Positions 16,158-25,834 of a DNA stretch of 59,868 bases are shown here, in pieces. The position numbers and the translations under genes are program-made. The DNA comes from Micromonosporaceae bacterium KJ-029 (GTDB lineage Bacteria; Actinomycetota; Actinomycetes; Mycobacteriales; Micromonosporaceae): contig BIFP01000027.1 in assembly GCA_005402585.1 (NCBI GenBank), positions 1 to 59,868 of the forward strand, written 5' to 3'. Position 1 is the first letter of the stretch, and the number at the start of each line of letters is the position of its first letter. The notes beneath the pieces are model-generated. The model was given only the letters and a program-made list of their open reading frames with translations. It had not been told where the DNA came from and ran no database searches.

Positions 16158-18443
16158 TTGTCAAGGCACTCCGGCGGTTCGCCGTCCGACGACGAGATCG
16201 GCCGCGAGCAGGAGTACGTCTCGATGCTCTACCAGCGCCTGGACGGGCTGCGAGAGCAGGCGTCCCAGCGGCTGACCGACGAGCTGCGGTCCACCGGCGG
16301 CACGTTGCAGGCCCGTTCCCAACGCGACAGCGCGGTGCAGATGTACGCCGACCAGGTCGAACAGTTCTCCGCAGTGGAGAACGGCCTGTGCTTCGGCCGG
16401 TTGGACACCGACGACGGCAACCGCCACTACATCGGCCGGATCGGCATCTTCGACACCGACGGTGACTACGACCCGCTGCTGATGGACTGGCGTGCCCCGG
16501 CCGCCCGGGCCTTCTACCTCGCCACCGCCGCCAACCCCCAGGGCATCCGGCGCCGCCGGCACCTGCGCACCCGGCAACGCAAAGTGATCGGCGTCAACGA
16601 CGAGGTGCTCGACCTGGCCACCGCCTCCCCCACCGCCCACGAGGAGCTGACCGGAGAGGCGTCGCTGCTGGCAGCGCTCAACGCCGGACGCACCGGCCGG
16701 ATGCGCGACATCGTCGAAACCATCCAGGCCGAGCAGGACCACATCATCCGGGCCGACCTACCCGGAGTGCTGGTCGTGCAGGGCGGACCGGGCACCGGCA
16801 AGACCGCAGTGGCACTGCACCGCGCGGCGTACCTGCTCTACACCCACCGCCAGCAACTGTCCACCCGCGGTGTGCTGCTGGTCGGCCCGAACCTCACCTT
16901 CCTGCGCTACATCTCGCAGGTGCTGCCCGCACTGGCCGAGACGGGTGTGCTGCTGCGTACCCAGGGCGACCTCTTCCCGGGGGTGAGCGCCCGGCGCGCG
17001 GAGCCCGCCACCACCGCCGCCCTCAAGGGACGGCCGGTGATGGTCGAGGTGCTGGCCAACGCGGTACGCGACCGGCAGCCGGCGCCCGACGAACCGCTGG
17101 AGATCGAGTTGCCGCAGCGAGAGATCCTCGTCCTCGACCCGGCGACCGTGCAGGCCGCCCGGGACCGGGCCCGCCGCAGCGGGCGGCCGCACAACCTCGC
17201 CCGCGCGGTGTTCGACATCGAGATCATCCACGCGCTGGCCGACCAGGTCGCCGAGCGGATCGGCGCCGATCCGCTGGGCGGGGAGAACCTACTGGAGGAG
17301 GCGGACCGCGCCGAGATCCGCCGCGAGCTGCGCGAGGAGCCCGAGGTCCAGGCAACCTTGGACGAGCTGTGGCCGGTGCTCACCCCGCAACGCCTGCTCG
17401 CCGACCTGTACGCCTCGACCGACCGGATCGCCACCGCCGCGCCGATGCTCACCGCCGACGAGCGGGCCGCACTGCACCGCGAACCGGGCGGCTGGACACC
17501 GGCCGACGTGCCGCTGCTCGACGAGGCGGCGGAGCTGCTCGGCGAGGACGACCGGGCCGCCGCCGCCCGCCGGGAGCGGATCCGCGCGATGGAACGCGAG
17601 TACGCCGAGGGCGTACTGGAGATCGCCCGAGGCTCCCGGTCGATCGACGTGGAGGACGAGGCCGACGGCGGTGAGATCCTCGGGGTGACCGACCTGATCG
17701 ACGCCGACCGGCTGCTCGAACGGCAGGAGGAAGCGGACCGGCTGACCACCGCGCAACGCGCGGCGGCCGACCGTGGATGGGCGTTCGGTCACGTGATCGT
17801 CGACGAGGCGCAGGAGTTGTCGCCGATGGCCTGGCGGCTGCTGATGCGCCGCTGCCCGAGCCGTTCTATGACCATCGTGGGTGACGTGGCGCAGACCGGG
17901 GCACTGGCCGGCACACCGTCGTGGGCGGAGGCACTGGCGCCGTACGTGGCGGACCGGTGGCGGCTGGCGGAGCTGACCGTCAGCTACCGCACCCCCGCCG
18001 AGATCATGGAGGTCGCCGCGGGCGTGCTGGCCGAGATCGACCCGACGCTACGCCCGCCACGGGCCGTACGCTCCAGCGGCTTCGCGCCCGCCGAGCGTAC
18101 GGTGCCGGCGCGGCGGCTGGCGGCGGACCTGGTCGAGGTCGCCATGGCGGAGGCGGCCGGGCTGACCGACGGGCGGCTCGGCGTGATCGTCCCCGCCGGC
18201 CGCGTCGACGATCTCGGCACCGCGCTCACCACGGCACTCCCCGAGGCGGCCATCGGCGAGCAACCCGACCTGGAGAGCAGGGTGGTGGTGCTCACCGTCG
18301 CCGAGGCCAAGGGCCTGGAGTTCGACTCGGTCGTCGTGGTCGACCCCGACCGCATCGTCGCCGAGTCCCCCCGCGGCCGCAGCGACCTCTACGTCGCCCT
18401 CACCCGCGCCACCCAACGCCTCACCACCCTCACCCCCGCTTAA
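16158..18443 (+). CDS. HelD/HelR-family RNA polymerase recycling ATPase
   Basis: TTG 16158, preceded by GGGAG at 16148-16152, gives 761 aa, typical of actinobacterial HelD. The N-terminal region starts EIGREQEYVSMLYQRLDGLR, matching the secondary-channel arm. The UvrD-like motor shows Walker A (VVQGGPGTGKTAVALHRAAY), Walker B (VIVDEAQELSPMAWRLL) and C-terminal motif SDLYVALTRATQRL. HelD removes stalled RNA polymerase from DNA, and in some actinomycetes (HelR) this also protects against rifamycins. I found no 19-bp rifamycin-associated element upstream, but there is an AT-rich hairpin leader. Confidence 0.87.
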   Translation: MSRHSGGSPSDDEIGREQEYVSMLYQRLDGLREQASQRLTDELRSTGGTLQARSQRDSAVQMYADQVEQFSAVENGLCFGRLDTDDGNRHYIGRIGIFDTDGDYDPLLMDWRAPAARAFYLATAANPQGIRRRRHLRTRQRKVIGVNDEVLDLATASPTAHEELTGEASLLAALNAGRTGRMRDIVETIQAEQDHIIRADLPGVLVVQGGPGTGKTAVALHRAAYLLYTHRQQLSTRGVLLVGPNLTFLRYISQVLPALAETGVLLRTQGDLFPGVSARRAEPATTAALKGRPVMVEVLANAVRDRQPAPDEPLEIELPQREILVLDPATVQAARDRARRSGRPHNLARAVFDIEIIHALADQVAERIGADPLGGENLLEEADRAEIRRELREEPEVQATLDELWPVLTPQRLLADLYASTDRIATAAPMLTADERAALHREPGGWTPADVPLLDEAAELLGEDDRAAAARRERIRAMEREYAEGVLEIARGSRSIDVEDEADGGEILGVTDLIDADRLLERQEEADRLTTAQRAAADRGWAFGHVIVDEAQELSPMAWRLLMRRCPSRSMTIVGDVAQTGALAGTPSWAEALAPYVADRWRLAELTVSYRTPAEIMEVAAGVLAEIDPTLRPPRAVRSSGFAPAERTVPARRLAADLVEVAMAEAAGLTDGRLGVIVPAGRVDDLGTALTTALPEAAIGEQPDLESRVVVLTVAEAKGLEFDSVVVVDPDRIVAESPRGRSDLYVALTRATQRLTTLTPA

Positions 18444-18452
18444 CCACCGCCG

Positions 18453-18479
18453 GGCCCGGCCCGAAGATCGGGCCGGGCC
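18453..18479. terminator. Bidirectional terminator between convergent genes
   Basis: A 12-bp perfect inverted repeat (18453-18464 with 18468-18479, three-base loop) lies between the HelD stop and the stop of the minus-strand gene. Confidence 0.75.
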
Positions 18480-18497
18480 GGGCCGGTGGTGGGTGGG

Positions 18498-18899
18498 TCA
18501 GTCGAAGCTGCCCACATGGGTGGCGGGGGTGGACTGGTCGCTGGTGCTGCCACCGGACGGGGTGCTCAAGCCCCCGGTGGTCGCGTCACCCGTGGTGGTC
18601 GGGGCCACCTTGCCCCGATGCCGCTCCGGCTGCCGGGCCAACCGGCGCGCACTGGCCGGTCCCGCCGTACCGCCGGTCGTCGTGATCGCGCCCTGCCCCC
18701 GCGTCGGCCCACCGTCACGCAGCACATTGGGGTCGATCGGCACATGCGCCGGATCGTCCACATCGTCGCGCTGGATGGCACTCTCCACATCGGTGGGCGG
18801 CACGGTCACCTCGTCCACCGCGCCCTCGCCGTACACGCCGCCGGCGATCCGCTCCTCGGCCCGGCGGGCGGCGTCCTGTCGCATGTCGTCCTCACGCAC
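18498..18899 (-). CDS. Hydrophilic hypothetical protein
   Basis: The protein has 133 aa, rich in Asp, Thr, Gly and Arg, with no membrane segment. It is probably disordered, apart from an N-terminal helix (MRQDAARRAEERIAGG). An in-frame Met at codon 6 is an alternative start. It ends against the terminator shared with the HelD gene. Family not recognised. Confidence 0.6.
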   Translation of the reverse strand: MREDDMRQDAARRAEERIAGGVYGEGAVDEVTVPPTDVESAIQRDDVDDPAHVPIDPNVLRDGGPTRGQGAITTTGGTAGPASARRLARQPERHRGKVAPTTTGDATTGGLSTPSGGSTSDQSTPATHVGSFD

Positions 18900-19069
18900 G
18901 ATCCATCACCTCGCAGAAGCGTCGGTCTTGGTGCGTGCCCGATGACCGGCGGGACAAACCCGCACCGCCGGTTCACCGGACCGTCTCCCGGCGCTCGCCT
19001 GCCCGCCGCCCCGGCTGCCCAAGCTGTTCGCGGGATCGGCGGGAGACATCCCGCAGGAGGGAGGACAGC

Positions 19070-21112
19070 GTGCGCGTCGTACGCCGTACCGCCGTCGCGG
19101 CCCTGGTCGCGACGATCGTGACATCAGGGCTCGCGGCACCGGCCGGGGCGAAACCACGACCGGACCGCAACTTCGACCTACAGGCCCACCGCGGTGGCCT
19201 CGGGTTACGCGTGGAGAGCACCCTCGCATCGTTCGGCAACGCCCTCCAACTCGGGGTGAGCACCCTCGAACTGGACGTCCAGATCACCGAGGACGGCCAG
19301 GCGGTGGTCACCCACGACCGGCGGTTCAGCGCCACGAAATGCACCGACACCGGACCGGTCACACCCGGCGACCCGGAGTTCCCTTACGTCGGCAAGTACG
19401 TCAACACCCTCACCCTGGCGCAGGTACGCACCCTCGACTGCGGATCGCGCACGCTGCCGGACCGGCCCGGTCAGCTCGCCGTCCCCGGCGCCCGGATGCC
19501 CCTGCTGCGTGAGGTGTTCGCCCTGGTCAAGCGCTACCGGGCCGACGACGTGATGCTCAACATCGAGACCAAGGTGGAGGCCGGCGCGCCGACCGAGACC
19601 GCCCCGCGCGAACAGTTCGTGCAGGTCACCGCGGCGGAGATCCGCGCCGCCGGGCTACTGAAGCAGGTCACCATCCAGAGCTTCGACTGGGGCGCGCTGA
19701 TGCGGATGCGCCAGGTCGAGCCACGCCTGCCGCTGGTGGCACTGACCAACTACGACTTCCTCCAGGTCGGGCAGCCCGGCGCCTCACCGTGGCTGGGCGG
19801 GCTGGACATCGACGACTTCGCCGGCGACCCGATCAGAGCGATCCGCAGCTTCGGCGCCACCGCGTTCTCGCCCGTGCACGGCTTCCCGCAGAACGGCACC
19901 ATCGGCGACGCCGACTACCGCCCGTACGTGACGCGGGAGATGGTGGCCCACGCGCACCGCAACGGGATCAAGGTCATCCCGTGGACGGTGAACGACGTAC
20001 CGACCATGGCCAAGCTGATCGACGACGGCGTGGACGGCATCATCACCGACTACCCGGACCGGCTGCGCGGCCTGCTCACGCAGCGCGGCTACCGGCTGCC
20101 CAAGGGGTACACATCGCCGTTCGACATCCAGGCGCACCGCGGCGGCCGGGCCACCCGGCCGGAGAACACCCTGCCCGCCTTCGCGCACGCACTGGAGAAC
20201 CCGGCGATCTCCACCCTGGAACTGGACACCGGGGTTACCGAGGACGGCAAGCTGGTGGTGCTGCACGACCGCACGGTCAACGGCTCGCACTGCCTCGACA
20301 CGGCCCCGCTCCGGCCAGGCGACCCGGAGTTCCCGTACGTGGGCAAGCTGGTGCACCAGCTCAGCCTCGCACAGCTCAGGACGCTCGACTGCGGCACGAG
20401 GACGGCGACCGACATGCCCGCGCAGATGCCCGTCCCGGGTGCCCGGATCCCCACCCTGGACGAGGTCTTCACGCTGGTCCGGGCCAGCGGACGCACGGAC
20501 GTCCGGTTCAACATCGAGACGAAGATCAGCCCGCTGGTGGACGACACCGAGCCGTACCGCAGCTTCACCCGGAAGCTGGTCACCGCGATCCAGCGGGCCG
20601 AGCTCACCGACCGCGCCACCATCCCGTCCTTCGACTGGCGGACCATCACCTACGCCCGTCAGTTGGACCGGCGGATCGAGACGGTCGCCCTGGTCTGGCA
20701 GTACGGCCCCGCCGAGTGCGCCACCCTCGCCGACGAATGCTCGTTGCGGGCGGTGTACGGCGACCGGTCGGTGCGCAGCCCGTGGACCGCCGGCCTGGAC
20801 TGGTGGAAGCACCGGGACCTGGGCAAGCTGACCCGGGCCGCCGGCGCCTCGATCGTCTCAGCGAACTGGCAGGTACACGACCCGGCGCAGGGCACCGTCG
20901 CCGCCCCGGACTGGTACCTGCGGCAGAACCCGGCGTACTTCCACGGACCGGACGTACGGGCCCTCCAGCACCGGTACGGGCTGAAGGTGATCCCGTACAC
21001 CGTCAACGACCCCGCGGTGATGCAGCGGGTCATCGACCTCGGTGTCGACGGCATCATCACCGACGATCCGGACCTGCTGGTGGGCGTGGCCGTCCGCAAC
21101 GGCCTGCGCTGA
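19070..21112 (+). CDS. Secreted glycerophosphodiester phosphodiesterase with two tandem GDPD domains
   Basis: GTG 19070 after AGGAGGGAGG gives 680 aa. Residues 1-28 are a signal peptide (basic RRT, a hydrophobic core, then GLAAPAGA). Domain 1 (about 33-335) begins FDLQAHRGGLG and has LELDVQITEDG and VTHDRRF. Domain 2 (about 350-680) begins FDIQAHRGGRA, has ELDTGVTEDG and VLHDRTV, and ends GVDGIITDDP. Both keep the catalytic His pair and Glu/Asp metal ligands. The enzyme would hydrolyse glycerophosphodiesters outside the cell to release glycerol-3-phosphate. The two domains are clearly homologous along their length, so the gene arose by internal duplication. Confidence 0.88.
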   Translation: MRVVRRTAVAALVATIVTSGLAAPAGAKPRPDRNFDLQAHRGGLGLRVESTLASFGNALQLGVSTLELDVQITEDGQAVVTHDRRFSATKCTDTGPVTPGDPEFPYVGKYVNTLTLAQVRTLDCGSRTLPDRPGQLAVPGARMPLLREVFALVKRYRADDVMLNIETKVEAGAPTETAPREQFVQVTAAEIRAAGLLKQVTIQSFDWGALMRMRQVEPRLPLVALTNYDFLQVGQPGASPWLGGLDIDDFAGDPIRAIRSFGATAFSPVHGFPQNGTIGDADYRPYVTREMVAHAHRNGIKVIPWTVNDVPTMAKLIDDGVDGIITDYPDRLRGLLTQRGYRLPKGYTSPFDIQAHRGGRATRPENTLPAFAHALENPAISTLELDTGVTEDGKLVVLHDRTVNGSHCLDTAPLRPGDPEFPYVGKLVHQLSLAQLRTLDCGTRTATDMPAQMPVPGARIPTLDEVFTLVRASGRTDVRFNIETKISPLVDDTEPYRSFTRKLVTAIQRAELTDRATIPSFDWRTITYARQLDRRIETVALVWQYGPAECATLADECSLRAVYGDRSVRSPWTAGLDWWKHRDLGKLTRAAGASIVSANWQVHDPAQGTVAAPDWYLRQNPAYFHGPDVRALQHRYGLKVIPYTVNDPAVMQRVIDLGVDGIITDDPDLLVGVAVRNGLR

Positions 21113-21302
21113 CCGGATCCGCGGGCAGCGCCCCAGCCGGGGGACGCCCGCGGCCGGAATCCGCTCGTCGAGCCGGTGTTACTGCCCCCGAGGCGACGGG
21201 TAGACCCGTGGTGCCCCCGCCGGCAACGCGAAACCGTGCCGTGGCCGAGACGCGGCAGCGGGGCGAGGGATCGCAGGACTCATCACATCCTGAGGAGGAC
21301 AG

Positions 21303-21680
21303 ATGAGCACGCAGGCTGCATCCACTAGGTCGATGAACCGACCGCAGCAGGAAATGCAGAATCGGCCGAACATGCAGGAAGCGCCGACCCGTCCGATGCC
21401 GATGATGCACGACGGGCACCGGGAGCAGATGCCGTCACCCGGTACGGAAACCAAGCAGGCGTTCTTGACGACGGAATTCTGGATCTACGCGGCGGCCGTA
21501 GCCGGGCTGATCATCGCCGCCTTCTGGCGGGGTGGAGGCACCTACGGGCTGCACCTCACCAACCCCGGCCAGGCGTGGTTGTTCATCACCCTGCTGACCC
21601 TTGGTTACCTCGGTAGCCGTGGTCTGGCGAAGGCCGGTAGCCAGCGGCACTCCTTCGCCGAGCGTCGGCGCGGACGCTAA
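21303..21680 (+). CDS. Small two-helix membrane protein
   Basis: The protein has 125 aa. The first 50 residues are Met/Gln/Pro-rich and hydrophilic. Two hydrophobic helices follow (about 58-76 and 89-104), then a basic tail ending RHSFAERRRGR. GAGGAGG precedes the ATG. Function unknown. It ends at a terminator shared with the Spo0M gene. Confidence 0.7.
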   Translation: MSTQAASTRSMNRPQQEMQNRPNMQEAPTRPMPMMHDGHREQMPSPGTETKQAFLTTEFWIYAAAVAGLIIAAFWRGGGTYGLHLTNPGQAWLFITLLTLGYLGSRGLAKAGSQRHSFAERRRGR

Positions 21681-21698
21681 CCTCCGCGCGTGAAGCAC

Positions 21699-21731
21699 GG
21701 TGGCCCTCCGGGAGCATCCCGGAGGGCCACC
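21699..21731. terminator. Bidirectional terminator
   Basis: A perfect 15-bp inverted repeat (21699-21713 with 21717-21731, three-base loop) lies between convergent genes. Confidence 0.8.
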
Positions 21732-21749
21732 GTCCTTTGTCGCTACGGC

Positions 21750-22853
21750 CTAGAACTCCTCGAAGCCGCCGAAGTCCCCACCGAAGTCGCCCCCGAAGTC
21801 CTCGGCGGCGCCACCGAGGTCACCGGCCGCCTCGGTGATCTGCTCCTCGCCGCCCTCGAAGGCGTTGCCGATCATGTGACCGGCGAGCATGCCGCCCGCG
21901 GCGCCCAGCGCCGCGCCGGCCACGATCCCACCCATGCCGACGCCACCACGCCGCTGCGGGGGGCCGAACCTGTTCGGGGCGCCGTAGCCCGGCTGCTGGC
22001 CGTAACCGGGCTGCTGGCCGTAGCCCGGCTGGGGACCATAGCCCGGCTGGCCGTAGCCCTGGGGGCCGAACGCCTGGGCGCGCAGGGCGCCGAAACGCCC
22101 GATCGTCTCCTGGAGCCAGCCGTCGACCACCTGCACCCAGTCGGGCCGCTCGGCGTCGGAGTGGGCGACCTGGTAGCGGCCGAACACGTCGTGGCCCGGG
22201 GTGAGGAAGCCGCCCCGCTTGTCACACTCCAGCACGACGTCGACGCCGTGCGGGTTGGTGACGAAGGTCAGCTCAAGCTCGTTGAGGGTCTGCGCGTACT
22301 GCGGCGCGGCGAAGAACTCGATCTCCTGGTAGAACGGCAGCATCTGCTGTACGCCCTGGATCCGGCCGCGCTCCAGGTCGGCCTTCTTGAACCGGAAGCC
22401 GAGCTGGAGGAACGCGTCGAGGATCCGCTCCTGCACCGGCAGCGGGTGCACATTGATCTCGTCCAGGTCGCCCTTGTCGACGGCACGGGCGACGGCCAGC
22501 TCGGTACGCAGCCCCATCGTCATGCCGTGCAGGCGCTGGCCGTACACCGCGGTGATCGGGGTCTCCCACGGCACCGGCAGCTGGAACGGGATGGACAGCG
22601 CCTGCTTCGGGGCGAGCTGGAACGCACCGCTGACCACCTGCCGGTGGAACTCCATCACGCCAGCCTGCTCACCGACCTCGACCCGAGTGACCAGGCCGAT
22701 GACAACCTGCTCGATGTTCGCCGAGGCTTCGCCGCCGAGCAGGTTGACCTGACCGTCGAGGGCCTGCCCGGGCTGGGTGTGCGGGTTGGCGAGGACGGTG
22801 TCCACACTTGGACCGCCCACGCCGAGCGCGCTCAACATCTTCTTGAAGACCAT
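21750..22853 (-). CDS. spo0M: Spo0M-type arrestin-like sporulation protein
   Basis: ATG 22853 gives 367 aa beginning MVFKKMLSALGVGGPSVDTV, the conserved start of Spo0M/SpoOM. The first ~245 residues form the two beta-sandwich arrestin-like domains. A YGQQPGYGQ-type linker and a Gly-rich hydrophobic segment (MGGIVAGAALGAAGGMLAG) follow, ending in an acidic DFGGDFGG tail. In Bacillus the protein affects sporulation phosphorelay and cell division. The actinobacterial C-terminal extension could associate with membrane, which is inference. Confidence 0.85.
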   Translation of the reverse strand: MVFKKMLSALGVGGPSVDTVLANPHTQPGQALDGQVNLLGGEASANIEQVVIGLVTRVEVGEQAGVMEFHRQVVSGAFQLAPKQALSIPFQLPVPWETPITAVYGQRLHGMTMGLRTELAVARAVDKGDLDEINVHPLPVQERILDAFLQLGFRFKKADLERGRIQGVQQMLPFYQEIEFFAAPQYAQTLNELELTFVTNPHGVDVVLECDKRGGFLTPGHDVFGRYQVAHSDAERPDWVQVVDGWLQETIGRFGALRAQAFGPQGYGQPGYGPQPGYGQQPGYGQQPGYGAPNRFGPPQRRGGVGMGGIVAGAALGAAGGMLAGHMIGNAFEGGEEQITEAAGDLGGAAEDFGGDFGGDFGGFEEF

Positions 22854-23033
22854 CGGAACTCCCGCGGGGTCTGGTGCCCGTACTCCCTTTAGGAGCGGAC
22901 GCTGACCAGGGCACGCTACCGAGCGCCGCTGTGAGATCGCTGGGAAAACCTCCCGCCTCGTACGGTGCGGTAGCAGGCGGGCCAGGCGCTTCTGGCTCCC
23001 ACGCTCCACCCGACGCTCCGGCCGAAAGATCGA

Positions 23034-23091
23034 CGCGGAGCCCCTGTTGAAGCTGATCTGTCGGAAGATCACTCCATACCGGGGCTCCGCG
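23034..23091. other. Long hairpin between the gamma-glutamyltransferase gene and spo0M
   Basis: CGCGGAGCCCC (23034-23044) and GGGGCTCCGCG (23081-23091) pair perfectly over 11 bp, and GATC/GATC sits inside the 36-base loop. It lies 40 bases beyond the stop of the minus-strand gamma-glutamyltransferase gene and probably terminates it. Confidence 0.55.
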
Positions 23092-23130
23092 CCGAATCAC
23101 CTGGTCAGGCCGGTAGCCAGCTCAGGACGA

Positions 23131-25029
23131 TCACGGCCTGGGCAGGCCGATCACCGTTCCCTCGCGGCGGGGGTCCGCGCCGCCGTACTGCTTGCCGGTC
23201 TTCGGATCGACCACCACGGCCTGCACCGAGCCGATGTCGGCGCCGGTGCTGACGGTGTAGCCGAGCCCGCGCAGCACGTTGACCGTCTCCGCCGGGAAGC
23301 CGTCCTCAAGCGAAACCGAACTTGCCGTGCTGGTCACCGACACCCGCGGCGCGTCGATCGCATCCTGGATCGACATCCGGTGGTCGATGAGATTGAGCGC
23401 GACGTTGAACACCGAGTTGATGATCGTGGAGCCCCCGGGCGAACCAAAGGCAACCAGCGGCTTGCCGTCGGGCGTGAGGATCAGCGTCGGCGTCATGCTG
23501 CTGCGCGGCCGCTTGCCCGGCTGCACGTCGTTGAACCCGGGCTCGCCCGTGTACGGGTTGACCGTCGGCGTCAGGTTGAAGTCGGTCATCTCGTTGTTCA
23601 GCAGGAAACCGAAGTTCCGGAACGGCTGGTCGGCGCCGCGGTAGCCGGCGAAGACACCGATGCCGTGCCCCGACTCGATCGTGTTGGTGTACGACACCAG
23701 GTTGCCCCACTTGTCCACGACCGAGAAGTGCGTGGTCGTCTCGCCCGGCCCGGTGACCGGCTCGGCCGTCGGCATCAGCGTGCCCGCCTCCACGTCCGGG
23801 TCCTCGAACGGGCGCGGGTCACCCGGCGACGGGTTCGGCGTGATGCGCGCACCCGGCACGATCGCGGCCCCGCGGAGCGCGACATAGTCCGGATGCACCA
23901 GCCCCCGGCTCGGCTCCCGCACGAAGTCGCTGTCACCCATCCAGACCGACCGGTCCGCGAACGCGAGCCGCATCGCGTCGACCATCACGTTCACCGTCTT
24001 CGGCGAACCGAAGCCGAAGCCCTGGCTCTCGTCCCCGAGCGGAAGGCGCTCAAGCATCTTCAGCATCTGGGTCACGGTCAAACCGCCCGACGACGGGGAC
24101 GACATCAACCTGAGCTTGTAGCCGCGGTACGTGCTCTCGGTGGGTGTGCGCAGCGTCGCCTGGTAGTTCTCCAGGTCGGCGTAGGTCATGCTGCCGCCCT
24201 TGCCGTTCGGCGCCTGCGGGCGGTTGAACTTCTGGCCCTCGACGATGCCCTTGGCGATGTCGCAGCCCTTCTCCGGCTGGTAGACGTAAAAGCAGTCGGC
24301 GCCGTTGGTGGCGATCAGGCGGAAGGTCTCGGCAAGGGGCTTGTTCTGCACCAGCGAGCCCACCACCGGCGCGACCCCGTCCGGGCAGAAGTACGCCTCG
24401 GCCTCCGGCGAGTTGCGGGCGCGGCTGCTGCAGCTGGCGGCCGAGTAGCGCGGCGTCGCGGCGAAGCCGTCGTCGGCGAGCTTGATGGCCGGCTGCAGCG
24501 TACGAGCGAGCGACAGGTTGCCGTAGCGCTCCAGCGCCATCTCGGTGCCGCGCACCATCCCGGGTACGCCGACGGCCACGCCCTGCAGCGACGCGTTCGG
24601 CACGCCGACGAACATGTCGGGTGTCGCGGCGGCCGGTGCGCGTTCACGCGAGTCGATGGCGACGGTCTCACCGGTCTTGGCCTGGTGGATCATCATGAAG
24701 CCACCGCCACCGATGCCGGCCGACTGCGGCTCGACCACGTTCAGGGCGTACGCGATCGCCACCGCGGCGTCGACCGCGTTGCCACCGCTTTCGAGGATCT
24801 GAGCGCCGGCTTCGGCGGCGTAGGGGTTGGCCACCGCCACGACGCCCTGCCGGAATGCCTTGCCCGACCACGGCGGCGGGTTACCCTGCGCGTGCGACGG
24901 CAGCGACACCGTGGACTGGATGCCCAGCGACTGATCCTTGGCGTTGGCAATTGCCACCGAGCCAGGAGCGGTGCCCGCCAGCAACGTAGCCAGCAGGACG
25001 CATCCCAGGGCTCTTCGGGAGCGAGTCAT
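23131..25029 (-). CDS. ggt: Secreted gamma-glutamyltransferase
   Basis: ATG 25029, with AAGGGAAGG upstream, gives 632 aa. Residues 1-30 are a signal peptide. The precursor has GGNAVDAAVAIAYALNVVEP and GGGFMMIH at the N-terminus. The autoprocessing site is TTTHFSVVDKWGN; the Thr before HFSVVD becomes the catalytic nucleophile of the small subunit. PSSMTPTLIL-like and GSPGGSTIINSV motifs complete the gamma-glutamyl binding site. It would hydrolyse extracellular glutathione and other gamma-glutamyl compounds. Monocistronic. Confidence 0.9.
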   Translation of the reverse strand: MTRSRRALGCVLLATLLAGTAPGSVAIANAKDQSLGIQSTVSLPSHAQGNPPPWSGKAFRQGVVAVANPYAAEAGAQILESGGNAVDAAVAIAYALNVVEPQSAGIGGGGFMMIHQAKTGETVAIDSRERAPAAATPDMFVGVPNASLQGVAVGVPGMVRGTEMALERYGNLSLARTLQPAIKLADDGFAATPRYSAASCSSRARNSPEAEAYFCPDGVAPVVGSLVQNKPLAETFRLIATNGADCFYVYQPEKGCDIAKGIVEGQKFNRPQAPNGKGGSMTYADLENYQATLRTPTESTYRGYKLRLMSSPSSGGLTVTQMLKMLERLPLGDESQGFGFGSPKTVNVMVDAMRLAFADRSVWMGDSDFVREPSRGLVHPDYVALRGAAIVPGARITPNPSPGDPRPFEDPDVEAGTLMPTAEPVTGPGETTTHFSVVDKWGNLVSYTNTIESGHGIGVFAGYRGADQPFRNFGFLLNNEMTDFNLTPTVNPYTGEPGFNDVQPGKRPRSSMTPTLILTPDGKPLVAFGSPGGSTIINSVFNVALNLIDHRMSIQDAIDAPRVSVTSTASSVSLEDGFPAETVNVLRGLGYTVSTGADIGSVQAVVVDPKTGKQYGGADPRREGTVIGLPRP

Positions 25030-25341
25030 GTCCTTCCCTTCCTTGACGAAACCTTGGCTCAGGGCTCGCAAACGGCTGCTGTTCGGCGCCGTCGATCACG
25101 CGCCCTGCGCATTCAATGAGCGCCCGTCGGGTCCAAAGTGGCACGCGCCGGCTGGAACGGAGGCGAGCGTAAGCACACTCGTTGTCAACGGCGGGTTGCG
25201 TGAGCTGGGACTTGAGCAACTCTTGAGGCGCCTGTGCCGCGGCGCGACGCCCTCGGCGGACCGGCACGTCGTGGCCAGCGCGGGCCGGGGCACGACCTCG
25301 GCCGGTCCACGCAAAAAATCTTGGAAAATTTCCCGGAGGGA

Positions 25342-25347
25342 TGTCGA
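25342..25347 (+). promoter_or_regulatory. TGTCGA -35 element of a probable ECF42 promoter
   Basis: TGTCGA lies 78 bases before the YCII gene. A TGTCGA -35 box is, as I recall, characteristic of ECF42-dependent promoters in Streptomyces. This suggests the downstream sigma factor drives its own operon. The -10 element is less clear. The rest of the 390-base gap (25030-25419) shows only AT-rich patches (AAAAAATCTTGGAAAATTT at about 25314) and no gene. Confidence 0.5.
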
Positions 25348-25419
25348 GAAGCGGCTCGGCGGCTTCTACCTGAGGGTGAGAGCACCGATGATGAGGTGCG
25401 CAGCCGTGAGGAGACAGCC

Positions 25420-25821
25420 GTGAAGTACATGCTGCTGATGCAGTTCAGCGCCGCCGGGACCGACTTCCCGCAGATCCACACCTGGACGCCGGAGGAGATC
25501 AGCGCGCACATCGGGTTCATGGGCGAGGTGAACGCGAAGCTCGTCGCGGACGGCGAGTGGGTCGACGGGCAGGGGCTCGCCGGGCCGGCGCAGGCGAAGA
25601 TCGTCCGTGCCGGGGCCGGTGGCGCGCCGGTGGTGACCGAGGGGCCCTTCGCCGAGACGAAGGAGTTCCTCGCCGGATTCTGGATCGTCGACACCGACAC
25701 CCCCGAGCGGGCGGTCGAGATCGCGGCCTGGATCTCCACCGCCCCCGGCCCGGGTGGCAAGCCGCTGAACATGCCGATCGAGGTGCACCCGGTGATGTCC
25801 GCACCACCGCAGGACGTGTGA
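25420..25821 (+). CDS. YCII/DGPF-domain protein
   Basis: GTG 25420, with GAGGAG upstream, gives 133 aa. MKYMLLMQFSAAGTD, the EGPFAETKEFLAGFWIVD segment (an E-for-D version of the DGPF motif) and EIAAWISTAPGP are diagnostic. The domain is a ferredoxin-like fold of unclear function. DGPF proteins are the standard partners of ECF42 sigma factors, and the sigma gene starts 13 bases after this stop. Confidence 0.88.
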   Translation: MKYMLLMQFSAAGTDFPQIHTWTPEEISAHIGFMGEVNAKLVADGEWVDGQGLAGPAQAKIVRAGAGGAPVVTEGPFAETKEFLAGFWIVDTDTPERAVEIAAWISTAPGPGGKPLNMPIEVHPVMSAPPQDV

Positions 25822-25834
25822 CACGAGAGAGACG

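Noticed and set aside
22000..22050. Tandem GGCTGCTGGCCGTA repeat units
   Set aside because: They encode the GYGQQP linker of Spo0M; not a separate element.
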